The notes below the pieces were generated by a model. The model was given only the letters and a program-made list of their open reading frames with translations. It did not search any database and had not been told where the DNA came from. This document shows, one piece after another, positions 56,675 through 64,000 of a stretch of DNA of 64,000 nucleotides. This stretch comes from Clostridia bacterium (GTDB taxonomy: Bacteria > Bacillota > Clostridia > TANB77 > CAG-508). The position numbers and the translations under genes are program-made. The stretch's first letter is position 1, and every line of letters starts with the position of its first letter. Where the stretch lies: assembly GCA_022792395.1 (NCBI GenBank), contig JAAWAX010000020.1, forward strand, positions 48,744 to 112,743, read 5' to 3'.

Positions 56675-56890
56675 ATGAATGAAATCGGATTAAAAATGTT
56701 ACTAGGAGAAATGGAAATTAGTTTAAATGAACTAAAAGAAATCACAGATAAAATTGAAAAGAAAAAGCTAACATCTAAAGATATTGACTTTATTGAAACA
56801 AGATTAATCATTGATACATTTGTTATTAGAAGAAGAGCAACTTTAATATCAACATTTACAGCAGACTTTGTCGATAATTTAAACCTGTAA
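56675..56890 (+). CDS. Small helical element protein
   Basis: 71 residues, helical (LGEMEISLNELKEITDKIEK). AAGGAGATGAG precedes the ATG. The sequence before it (56510-56674) carries the divergent start of the DUF6076-like gene; the region after it (56891-57031) holds a copy of the GTAATTACCTATTA/AAACTACTTTT repeat. Function unknown. Confidence 0.55.
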   Translation: MNEIGLKMLLGEMEISLNELKEITDKIEKKKLTSKDIDFIETRLIIDTFVIRRRATLISTFTADFVDNLNL

Positions 56891-57040
56891 TTACCTATTA
56901 CAATAAACTACTTTTAGATGTTACAAATACATAAGTATTGATGATAAATAACAGTTTTATAACTAAATACATTTACTAACATCTATTATCTTCATCTTTT
57001 AATTACAATACAAAATTATATAAGAAAGGAGTTGATAAAA

Positions 57041-58213
57041 TTGATTAAAAAGAATAACAAAATACTAACACTTGATGAAATATTGGAAATAACAGACACA
57101 GGAAAGACTGATACAATGCAACTTAAAATATTTTTACCTGACTGGATAACATCTCCATCTTACTTATTTGATTTAGTTGGATACATAATTGAAATATCAT
57201 TTGTAGAAACAGAAAAAGTAACTGTATGGGATAATGAAAATAAAGAATATAAAGATATAACTATATATAAATGTTCTAGCAAATATAAAGATTACAGCTT
57301 TCATTATAGAAGTAATACAAGATGTTTATTTATTCAATTACCACATCATCATGTACTGGGTGCAAATCAAGAAATAATTATTAGAGAATTAAAACAAGTT
57401 ATGAAAGAACATTTTAATATTACACAGGAGTACATAGATAAGTTAGATAATTATACCCTACTCTCTAGGATAGATTACAAAAGAGATTATAGATACCATG
57501 ATTTAGAAGAATATTCACTTATTAGAGAAATAGTAGATAGAGTGGCAACAAGAAGTATTGTAAGAGATAACTATAAATTTGATGTGAAAGCAGATACAGA
57601 AGATAAGTATATGATAGCATATAAATCTTCATCTAATAGAACTGTTGAAATTGTTTGTTATAACAAAGATAAAGAACAACTTAACAGGTATAAGAAAAAG
57701 AAAATAGATTTATCTACATATAAGAGTAGTACAAATCTCATTAGATTTGAAGTAAGAATCAAGAATTTAAAACTTAATTCTTTAAAATATAGAGATGATA
57801 CAACTAAAGAAATATGCAATTATAAAAATAATCATGCACCTGATAAATTATTTTCAGAATATATAGAAAAAATATATTTCACTGAACCATTTTATAGAAT
57901 TGATGTAGCTTTAAACAAAGTAAAAGAAAGTAACATTAGACAAGATGTGAAAGACAATTTATGCAATGTATTAATAAGTATTAATGAAAAAGGCTATTCA
58001 GAAACTAGGGCAATTTATAGTAAATCTAACAGTAAAACTGGTAAACCTAATTATTCAAAATTTAACAGATACATTAATAAATTAAGAGAGCTTAAAATAA
58101 ATCCATTAACTTTTAGTATGACATGGTTAGATGGGCAAATAACAACTTATGAACAAATACCAAATTTTACACTTGCAGAGAACTGTATAGAGGAAGAAGC
58201 TTTAATTATTTAA
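57041..58213 (+). CDS. Rolling-circle Rep/MobT-like initiator candidate
   Basis: 390 residues from a TTG start 9 bases after AAAGGAG. Features that fit plasmid/phage Rep_trans and gene-II-type initiators: a His-rich strand LFIQLPHHHVLGAN (possible metal-binding motif), SRIDYKRDYRYHDLE, and FEVRIKNLKLNSL. Tyr residues suitable for strand nicking are present but I cannot pick the catalytic one. Enzymes of this kind replicate circular intermediates or act as relaxases of Tn916-type elements. No other replication initiator or relaxase is visible on the element. Confidence 0.55.
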   Translation: MIKKNNKILTLDEILEITDTGKTDTMQLKIFLPDWITSPSYLFDLVGYIIEISFVETEKVTVWDNENKEYKDITIYKCSSKYKDYSFHYRSNTRCLFIQLPHHHVLGANQEIIIRELKQVMKEHFNITQEYIDKLDNYTLLSRIDYKRDYRYHDLEEYSLIREIVDRVATRSIVRDNYKFDVKADTEDKYMIAYKSSSNRTVEIVCYNKDKEQLNRYKKKKIDLSTYKSSTNLIRFEVRIKNLKLNSLKYRDDTTKEICNYKNNHAPDKLFSEYIEKIYFTEPFYRIDVALNKVKESNIRQDVKDNLCNVLISINEKGYSETRAIYSKSNSKTGKPNYSKFNRYINKLRELKINPLTFSMTWLDGQITTYEQIPNFTLAENCIEEEALII

Positions 58214-58217
58214 AAAA

Positions 58218-58260
58218 TATATTTAGTGTAATGTATTTGATTACTTACACTAAATATATA
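58218..58260 (+). terminator. Terminator after the Rep-like gene
   Basis: ATATATTTAGTGTAA pairs perfectly with TTACACTAAATATAT around a 12-base loop. A TTGACA lies directly after it and starts the next leader. Confidence 0.65.
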
Positions 58261-58328
58261 AAACACTTGACACAATTTAAAACTAGCAGAATAAATTAAA
58301 AATTTTAATTATAAAGGAGAGATTGATT

Positions 58329-58862
58329 ATGAGTAAATATTTAATAGAAAATAAAGATAATGAAGTTATTTTTAGAGAAATAACATTTAATTTAGAAGAA
58401 TATGGAGATGGTTTAGTAGAATTAACAAAAGATGAACTAGACCAACAACTAAAAGAATATTCTAATCAAGATTTATATGTATCTGTTTTTCATCAAGTTG
58501 AAACTGTAAATCATGGAATACAATTTGTTAGAAATAGATTTACTGTTGATATTTTTACAGATAAACCAGAGTATAAATGGAAACCTATTGAAAAAGATAT
58601 AAATCTAGAAAGGGAATATTTTATAAAAGAAAACTTGACTGATATGGAAGTAATAAGAGGAGATGAGAATTTTCTAACAGAATTTCCAAGCCTTGAAAAG
58701 TACCTAACAGAATTGGAATTTTTAGATAAAGTAAGAGATTATTTGAATAAAGGTCTAGATGTACATTTTACACAGTATGAGTATAAGTGGAAAAAATGGA
58801 AACTTACAAAAAATGAATTTGTAAAGGGGGTAACAGAAGATGGGAAGATACTATATAGATAA
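58329..58862 (+). CDS. Element protein of unknown function
   Basis: 177 residues from ATG 58329, 8 bases after AAAGGAGA. Acidic, mixed beta-alpha. The sequence ELDQQLKEYSNQDLYVSVFH is reminiscent of small element proteins paired with Rep genes. No motif recognised. It overlaps the next gene by 23 bases. Confidence 0.55.
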   Translation: MSKYLIENKDNEVIFREITFNLEEYGDGLVELTKDELDQQLKEYSNQDLYVSVFHQVETVNHGIQFVRNRFTVDIFTDKPEYKWKPIEKDINLEREYFIKENLTDMEVIRGDENFLTEFPSLEKYLTELEFLDKVRDYLNKGLDVHFTQYEYKWKKWKLTKNEFVKGVTEDGKILYR

Positions 58863-59106
58863 GAAACTATGGTCAACAGATATTTATATTTTAGATGTTA
58901 TACCAAGATCACAATATAAAAGATTTAAAACAACAGGAATTGAAATCAGTGATAGAGAATTAAAGAAACTAATCATTGAAGAAGAAGCAAAAGGTAAGAA
59001 AGTAAATTTGTGGTGGAAACCACGAACACGAAAAGCAAGAATAAGTAATTTTCAAAAAGATATTGAAAATAATAGATACAACCAAATAATGAATAGTGAT
59101 AAATAA
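58840..59106 (+). CDS. Small basic element protein
   Basis: 88 residues, basic, with WWKPRTRKARISNFQ near the C-terminus. AAGGGGG precedes the ATG inside the previous gene. It may be a recombination directionality factor by size, charge and position near the integrase, but no sequence motif proves it. Confidence 0.5.
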   Translation: MGRYYIDKKLWSTDIYILDVIPRSQYKRFKTTGIEISDRELKKLIIEEEAKGKKVNLWWKPRTRKARISNFQKDIENNRYNQIMNSDK

Positions 59107-59127
59107 ATATAAAAGGAGAGATAAGTT

Positions 59128-59634
59128 ATGAATAAAGTAATTAAATATGGTAGATTACCAAGAAAAAATCAAGAAAAAGCATTACAAAAACAAAAAGAAG
59201 AATTAATGCAGTTTGCAAAAGAAAGAGATTATGAAATTGCAGAAACAGGAATATTAACTAGGAAAACAGAAGAAACAGAAAAGTTACATGGAATGTTTAT
59301 AGATGAAGGAACTTATAAAAAAGAAATTATAGATAATAAAAATTCATTTATTACCATGTTAGATGAAGCAAAATATGGCGAATTTAATCAAATACTAATA
59401 GAAGATACATCTATATTTGTGAAATGTGGTGTATTTAATATAGATAATAGAATATTAGGATTTAATCCAATGGAATTAATTGAAGATTTAAGAGTTCATA
59501 AAGTAAATGTGCATTTCATGAAGGAAAATTTAGATACTATTGACAATTCAAATAATATGATTTTATCAATATTATTTCATACAGCAGAATTTGAAATTAT
59601 AGAAGGAATAAAAAGACATAAAAGGAATCAATAA
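59128..59634 (+). CDS. Catalytically dead stand-alone serine recombinase domain
   Basis: 168 residues that align along their whole length with the N-terminal domain of the integrase encoded next (59743-61434): KYGRLPRKNQEKALQKQKEE matches GYCRVSTIYEEQKKSLEEQQ, GMFIDEGTYKKE matches GMYVDEGITAKD, and LRVHKVNVHFMKENLDTID matches LRQHGVNVHFRKEGLDSMN. The catalytic Ser is replaced (RLP for RVS), and the SRFSR active-site segment is TSIFV. There is no DNA-binding C-terminus. It could form inactive mixed tetramers and regulate integration or excision. AAAGGAGAG precedes the ATG. Confidence 0.8.
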   Translation: MNKVIKYGRLPRKNQEKALQKQKEELMQFAKERDYEIAETGILTRKTEETEKLHGMFIDEGTYKKEIIDNKNSFITMLDEAKYGEFNQILIEDTSIFVKCGVFNIDNRILGFNPMELIEDLRVHKVNVHFMKENLDTIDNSNNMILSILFHTAEFEIIEGIKRHKRNQ

Positions 59635-59742
59635 ATTTGATAAAAAATTACAAGATGGAGTTGTTTTAAATTTATAATTTATGTTAATATGATGTCTTGG
59701 GAAATCAGGTATATCAGCAATGCAAGAGAAAGGGGGGATAGT

Positions 59743-61434
59743 ATGGATATGTCAGTAGGATATTGTAGGGTATCAACAATATATGAGGAACAAAAGAAAT
59801 CATTAGAGGAACAACAGAAACAATGGAGAGATTTAGCCAAAGATAAAAATTATCTTACTGCCAAATGTGGAGCATTTTATAAAAGGAATGGAGAAAAACA
59901 ACAATGTTCAGGTATGTATGTAGATGAAGGAATAACTGCCAAAGATTACAAACACAGAGAAGCATTTAAACAGATGGTAGAAGATGCAAAGGCAGGTAAA
60001 TTCAATAATATATTTGTTGAAGATGTTTCAAGATTTAGTAGAAATGCAGAGTTAGGAATAAAGATTTATAAAGATTTAAGGCAACATGGAGTGAATGTGC
60101 ATTTTAGAAAAGAGGGATTAGATTCAATGAATATAGATAATGACTATATTCTAACATTTGCATTTGGTATGGCAGAAAAAGAAAATCAAATGAAATCCGA
60201 AAGAGTAAAATGGGGAATTTCAAGAGTACATAAAGATGAGAGAATAAATACAACACCATCAATAGGATATAGAATGAAAAACCTAGAAGAAACAGGAGGA
60301 AAAAAAGGTGTACTAGAAATAGACCCACAAGGAGAAGAAGTTGTAAGATATATATTTTATCTTTATACAGAAAAATTATATGGAATGCACACTATTGCAC
60401 AACAATTAAATAGGCAAAATATTAAGACAAAGAAGAATAGAATTTGGTCACAAAACACAGTAAGAGTAGTATTAGAAAATGAGTTATATATAGGTAATCA
60501 AGTAATGCACAAAACAGTATCAGGAGATATAACAAGAAGAGAGAGAAAGAAAGTGCCAGAAGATGAGCAGATTAGAGTACATAAAGAAGAATTAAGAATA
60601 ATAGATGATGAAACATGGGAAAAGAAAGAAATGATACTAAAGGAAAGAAAAAAGAATTTAGGAGAACATCATGGACATTCAACTAAACATATATTATCAA
60701 CTTTAATGTATTGTGCAAATTGTAATTCAGTGTTTTTTAGAACAAAAGTAAGTGAATTTCATAAAATAGATGGAACAATAAGTGGTGGTAATTATGAATG
60801 GGTATGTATGGGAAGAAATCATCATGGAAAGGATTATTGTAGTGGAGATAGATATGTTATAGATGAGGAAAAGATGATAGCATTTCTTAAAAGGCAGTTG
60901 GAAAAGAAACAAAAGGAAGATGAGGGATACTTACTAGAAATATATAAAAACAAGAAGATGGAAGAGTTAGATAATATAAATGTAAAATTATTGCAGGAAG
61001 AAGAAATATTATTAAATAAACAGATGAATGAATTAAGGACAGAGAAAATTAAATATAAAATGAACGAAGAAGTATATCTAAATCAATTTGAAATAATACA
61101 TAATAAAATAATAGATATTAAGAAACAGTTAAAAGATTTTGAAAATATACAAAAGGATATTCAAATTGCAAAATTAAAATACAAAGAGTATAAGGAAACA
61201 TTAAACAATATAACTAAAAAGGAATTAACAAACGAAGATTTAAAGAAAATATTTAATAAAATTGAAATTTATGGAGAAACAGTTGATAAGAAGAAGTACA
61301 TATATGTTTATTTAGAATATAAGTTTTTAGATGAATTACAAACAGAATTATTAAGAGAAGATGAGATAGATATGGAAACAGGACAATGGGAAGGTACATC
61401 TATAACCAAACCTTTTATTCCATTTATTCAATAA
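59743..61434 (+). CDS. Large serine recombinase (integrase) of the element
   Basis: 563 residues from ATG 59743 after AAAGGGGGGAT. Residues 1-150 form the catalytic domain with Ser in GYCRVST, DVSRFSRNAELG, and the E-helix. The recombinase domain (about 170-280: IGYRMKNLEETGGKKGVLEI, then GMHTIAQQLNRQNIKTKK) and a zinc ribbon (MYCANCNSVFF ... CMGRNHHGKDYC) follow, then a long coiled coil (about 385-490). This is the architecture of TndX/phiC31-type integrases, which join attP and attB without a tyrosine intermediate. It lies at the right edge, next to the attachment site. Confidence 0.95.
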   Translation: MDMSVGYCRVSTIYEEQKKSLEEQQKQWRDLAKDKNYLTAKCGAFYKRNGEKQQCSGMYVDEGITAKDYKHREAFKQMVEDAKAGKFNNIFVEDVSRFSRNAELGIKIYKDLRQHGVNVHFRKEGLDSMNIDNDYILTFAFGMAEKENQMKSERVKWGISRVHKDERINTTPSIGYRMKNLEETGGKKGVLEIDPQGEEVVRYIFYLYTEKLYGMHTIAQQLNRQNIKTKKNRIWSQNTVRVVLENELYIGNQVMHKTVSGDITRRERKKVPEDEQIRVHKEELRIIDDETWEKKEMILKERKKNLGEHHGHSTKHILSTLMYCANCNSVFFRTKVSEFHKIDGTISGGNYEWVCMGRNHHGKDYCSGDRYVIDEEKMIAFLKRQLEKKQKEDEGYLLEIYKNKKMEELDNINVKLLQEEEILLNKQMNELRTEKIKYKMNEEVYLNQFEIIHNKIIDIKKQLKDFENIQKDIQIAKLKYKEYKETLNNITKKELTNEDLKKIFNKIEIYGETVDKKKYIYVYLEYKFLDELQTELLREDEIDMETGQWEGTSITKPFIPFIQ

Positions 61435-61444
61435 TTATAGAGGG

Positions 61445-61477
61445 GTATATTACTATATTTAGTGATATACTTTTTAT
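61445..61477 (+). terminator. Terminator after the integrase
   Basis: GTATATTACTA pairs with TAGTGATATAC (one G-U) around a 4-base loop, followed by TTTTTATTTATT. It lies directly before the right attachment site. Confidence 0.75.
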
Positions 61478-61500
61478 TTATTCAAAAGTGGTAATTATAC

Positions 61501-62044
61501 AAATATAGAATTAAATAATGATTTAATTGTTGCTGATGTTTATGATTTAGGAGAAGAAAATCTAAAATATGGAATGTACATTTTTATTGAAAATTTTTGG
61601 AATTGTGTAAAAGAAAATAGAAATGAAAAGAAAGCAATTTATTTAGATGAAATTTGGAGACTAATAGGAGTAACATCTAATAAAGAAGTAGCTAGTTTTA
61701 TTTATAAAATATTTAAAACAATAAGAAAATATGGAGGAAGTAGTGTAGCAATTACACAAGATATTTCAGACATTTTTAGTTTAGAAGATGGAATCTATGG
61801 AAAAAGTATTTTAAATAATTCTAGCATAAAAACATTTTTTGCGTTAGAAGAAGAAAATATAAAAATATTATCTGAATTTGCTAATTTATCAGAAAAAGAA
61901 AAAGTAGAAATAAAATCATTAAAAAGAGGAGAATGTTTAATGTTTGTTGGAGAAAACCATATCTTAACAAAAATTGAATGTTCTGAACTAGAAAAAGAAA
62001 TTCTTGAAGGAGATAAAAATGAAAAAAATAATAACAGCAATTAA
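61501..62044 (+). pseudogene. 3' part of the split second VirB4-like gene
   Basis: In phase with the 5' part at 36181-37503. From the shared ATTATAC the frame reads TNIELNNDLIVADVYDLGEE, then Walker B AIYLDEIWRLIG and the C-terminal ITQDISD and FLSEKEK-like region of VirB4, ending LKRGECLMFVGENHILTKIE. About 180 residues. An in-frame ATG at 61574 could allow translation of a fragment without Walker A. It overlaps the next gene by 26 bases, so the original operon order is preserved. Confidence 0.85.
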
Positions 62045-63425
62045 TAATCCTAAACTAAATGAAGAACTAAAAAAGGAAAGAAAATTTGAAATTATAGGAA
62101 AGGATATTCAATATAGAGAAGCCATTTTAGATATATTAGAAAAGAATAAATTAGTGGATTTAATTATCATTAGCGAGGAAATACCTGGGGAAATAGAATT
62201 AGAAAGTTTAATTGAAAGAATAAAGATAATAAATGAAAAAGTAAAAATAATATTTATTTTAGAAAAGCAAAATAGTGATTTAGAAAAAATATTAATTAAG
62301 AATAATATAATAGATATTTATTATAATGATAAAATTAATTTAAATGAATTGATAAAAATAATAAATAAAAAAGAAATTAATATGGAAGAAGAAATTATAA
62401 AATTAAAAAAAATAATTGAAGAAAAAAATATTAGTTATAATAATGAAAAAAAACAAAAAGAAAAAAATAAAAAAAGTAAAAGAAAAATAATAGATTTGAT
62501 AAAACAGATTCAAAAGAAAATAATAAGTAGAATAGAAAATAAGATAGAATCAATAGTAAATGATAAAAAAGGGAACTATAAAGCAAAGAATATGTCAACT
62601 AAAATAATAAGCTTTTCAGGTAATCACAAAAGTGGAAAAAGCACGTTAGCTCTAATTATTAGTCAATATTTATCACAAAGAAACTATAAGGTTTTATTAG
62701 TTGATGGTGATATAGAAGAACAAGATTTAAGTGTTATATTAAAAAAGAATAAGAAAGAAAAGAAAAACAAAAAAATAAAAAAGAAAAATTTTTATGAAAA
62801 AAAACAAAAGAATAAAAAAAGAAAGTTAAAAAAAATAAAAGCAATAAATAGAAATACAAAATTAACGAATAAGAAAAGAAGAGTTAATTATCTTTATTGT
62901 AAAAAAATAATAAAAACTTTTACAACAAAAATAAATAAAAATTTATATTTTTTTAATGAAGTAAAGTATTTATTAAAAAATAAAGAAAAGAAAAATAAAG
63001 AAATAATTTTTTTATTATTAAAAAAAATAAAACAAAATTATGATTTTATAATGATAGATTTGTCGAAAAGTAATCAAGATGGAATTAATCAAGAAATTTT
63101 AGTAAATAGCTATATAAATCTTATATTCATGGAACCAACTTTGCTAGGCATTAAAGAAATTCAGAAATTATTAAAAGTGTATTTACAAGAATGGAAAATA
63201 CCAAAAAACCGTTTACATATCATAGAAAACAAGAAGAACTTTTCTTCTATAAATAAAAAGTTAATATTGAAATCTATTCCTTTAAAAAATAAAATTTATG
63301 AAATAAGAGAAAACAAATTTTATCACATTTTATCGAATCATTATTTCAAAAGAAAAATTTTAATAAAAAACAAAAGTATAAAATATAACTTAGACAAAAT
63401 TGTGAACAAAATAATACTTAAATAA
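62019..63425 (+). CDS. TadZ/CpaE-like ATPase with lysine-rich insertion
   Basis: 468 residues from ATG 62019 after GAAGGAG. The N-terminal 120 residues resemble a degenerate receiver domain (VDLIIISEEIPGEIELESLI). The MinD/ParA-type domain has a deviant Walker A FSGNHKSGKSTLA (near residue 203), DGDIEEQDLS as the A' motif and FIMIDLS as Walker B. A very Lys-rich insertion of about 60 residues (about 245-305) interrupts the domain. TadZ/CpaE ATPases localise pilus and secretion machinery at the membrane. It is the last gene of the second secretion-like operon. Confidence 0.75.
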   Translation: MKKIITAINNPKLNEELKKERKFEIIGKDIQYREAILDILEKNKLVDLIIISEEIPGEIELESLIERIKIINEKVKIIFILEKQNSDLEKILIKNNIIDIYYNDKINLNELIKIINKKEINMEEEIIKLKKIIEEKNISYNNEKKQKEKNKKSKRKIIDLIKQIQKKIISRIENKIESIVNDKKGNYKAKNMSTKIISFSGNHKSGKSTLALIISQYLSQRNYKVLLVDGDIEEQDLSVILKKNKKEKKNKKIKKKNFYEKKQKNKKRKLKKIKAINRNTKLTNKKRRVNYLYCKKIIKTFTTKINKNLYFFNEVKYLLKNKEKKNKEIIFLLLKKIKQNYDFIMIDLSKSNQDGINQEILVNSYINLIFMEPTLLGIKEIQKLLKVYLQEWKIPKNRLHIIENKKNFSSINKKLILKSIPLKNKIYEIRENKFYHILSNHYFKRKILIKNKSIKYNLDKIVNKIILK

Positions 63426-64000
63426 GATAAGAAAAAATAAATGAAAAAACAAATAGAAAATAATAAAAAAAATTTATAAAGAAACTACAATCTAAATAAT
63501 AGAAAATGAAAAAAGAAAAAGTATTATTATAGAAAAGAAACAATAAAAAAGAAGAATTTGAGAAAGAAAGTTACTAGGCAACAAAGAAAAAAGAAGACTC
63601 CATTCCAAAGAAAAAGAAGAAAAAAACAAGTTACATAAAGAAAAAAAGGAGCAAAAAATTTTAGAAATAGGGTAGAAAAATTTTGAAAAAAAAGTTTAAA
63701 AAAGAATTAGAAAAAAATAAAAGGATAAAAATAGAAGAAAAAAAAATAAAATTAGTAAATAAAAAGAAGAAAGCAAAAATAAGAAACCAAAAATAAAAAG
63801 ATAAATAAAAAAGATATTTATAAAATTAAATAAAAAAGCAATAAAAAATTTTTATAAACAAAAAATAAAAGATTGAATCAAAAAACAAAAGATAGAAGAA
63901 AGATGAAAATAAAATCATTATTCTAATATAGCAAAGTAAAATAAGTAAAGATGTAAAAAACGAAGCTTGATGAAGACAAAATACTAGGTAAATAAGGGAA
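63426..64000. other. A-rich region with no credible gene
   Basis: 575 bases, extremely A-rich on the plus strand with many stops. A short Lys-rich frame (about 63684-63797, TTG start) and an AAAGGAGC before a non-AUG codon (63645) may be remains of secretion-operon genes like those at 35592 and 36181. I would not annotate a gene here. Confidence 0.5.

Larger units (their letters stand above)
37464..61500 (+). mobile_element. About 24-kb integrative element inserted in the second virB4-like gene
   Basis: The left junction has ATTATACCAATGTAGAA (37457-37473), and the right junction ATTATACAAATATAGAA (61494-61510): 15 of 17 bases match, and the host frame is in the same phase on both sides. The large serine recombinase gene ends 60 bases from the right junction, typical of serine integrases. 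Cargo includes a ToxN-like toxin, XRE regulators, bS6, a DnaB-like ATPase, a sortase system, an AAA+ ATPase, a resolvase and a Rep/MobT-like protein. No T4SS, FtsK or clear MobA relaxase is present, so it looks mobilisable or phage-satellite-like rather than self-conjugative. Nearly all genes run rightward. Confidence 0.85.

Noticed and set aside
37464..61500. Self-transmissible conjugative element
   Set aside because: No VirB4, VirD4/FtsK or MobA-type relaxase was found inside it; only a Rep/MobT-like candidate is present. Mobilisable or satellite-like fits better.
63684..63797. Lys-rich short frame near the right edge as a gene
   Set aside because: Almost any frame is Lys-rich in this A-rich sequence, and no binding site or family pattern supports it.

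Overview
The window comes from a very AT-rich Gram-positive bacterium, most likely an uncultured member of the Clostridia (Bacillota). It covers the replication origin: rpmH-rnpA-yidD-yidC-jag-mnmE-mnmG-rsmG-parA-parB run leftward, and dnaA-dnaN-recF-gyrB run rightward. DnaA-box clusters flank dnaA on both sides, and a DnaA-trio-like tract lies just before dnaN.

Layout. 1-4.7 kb: a small membrane protein, a patatin-like hydrolase, a J-domain membrane protein and an ABC exporter. 4.8-18.1 kb (minus strand): a type IV secretion-like locus with four tandem VirB2/TrbC-type pilins, PrgI, a VirB4 split into two proteins, a VirB6/TrbL-like channel protein, two anchored NTF2/VirB8-like proteins and a two-domain cell-wall hydrolase. 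No coupling protein or relaxase is visible. 18.3-18.6 kb: two tRNA-Ser genes. 18.7-28.3 kb: ParAB and the rnpA/mnm cluster. 28.3-34.9 kb: oriC, dnaA, dnaN, recF, gyrB. 35.5-63.4 kb: a second, decaying secretion-like operon (VirB4-N, VirB4, a TadZ-like ATPase), whose VirB4 gene is split by a mobile element of about 24 kb (about 37.46-61.50 kb). The element has a large serine recombinase at its right edge, a catalytically dead recombinase paralogue beside it, a ToxN/AbiQ-type toxin at its left edge, its own bS6 gene, a DnaB-like ATPase, a resolvase, a sortase with a surface protein, a DnaJ-CTD protein, an AAA+ ATPase and a Rep/MobT-like protein.

Most unusual observation. Four otherwise intact genes (patatin-like hydrolase, mnmG, mnmE and the element-borne AAA+ ATPase) are each broken by one extra base. 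In all four the break is an in-frame CGG codon followed by A, and skipping one base makes GGA (Gly) the next codon and restores a highly conserved Gly (GTSSGS, IFIGE, APGIGG, NPGTGK). Reading the genes by eye, I found only one other in-frame CGG in the window, in a small membrane protein, although out-of-frame CGG is common. This suggests that CGG is a nearly unassigned codon that triggers +1 frameshifting, or that CGGA is read as a four-base glycine codon. A sequencing artefact must still be excluded.
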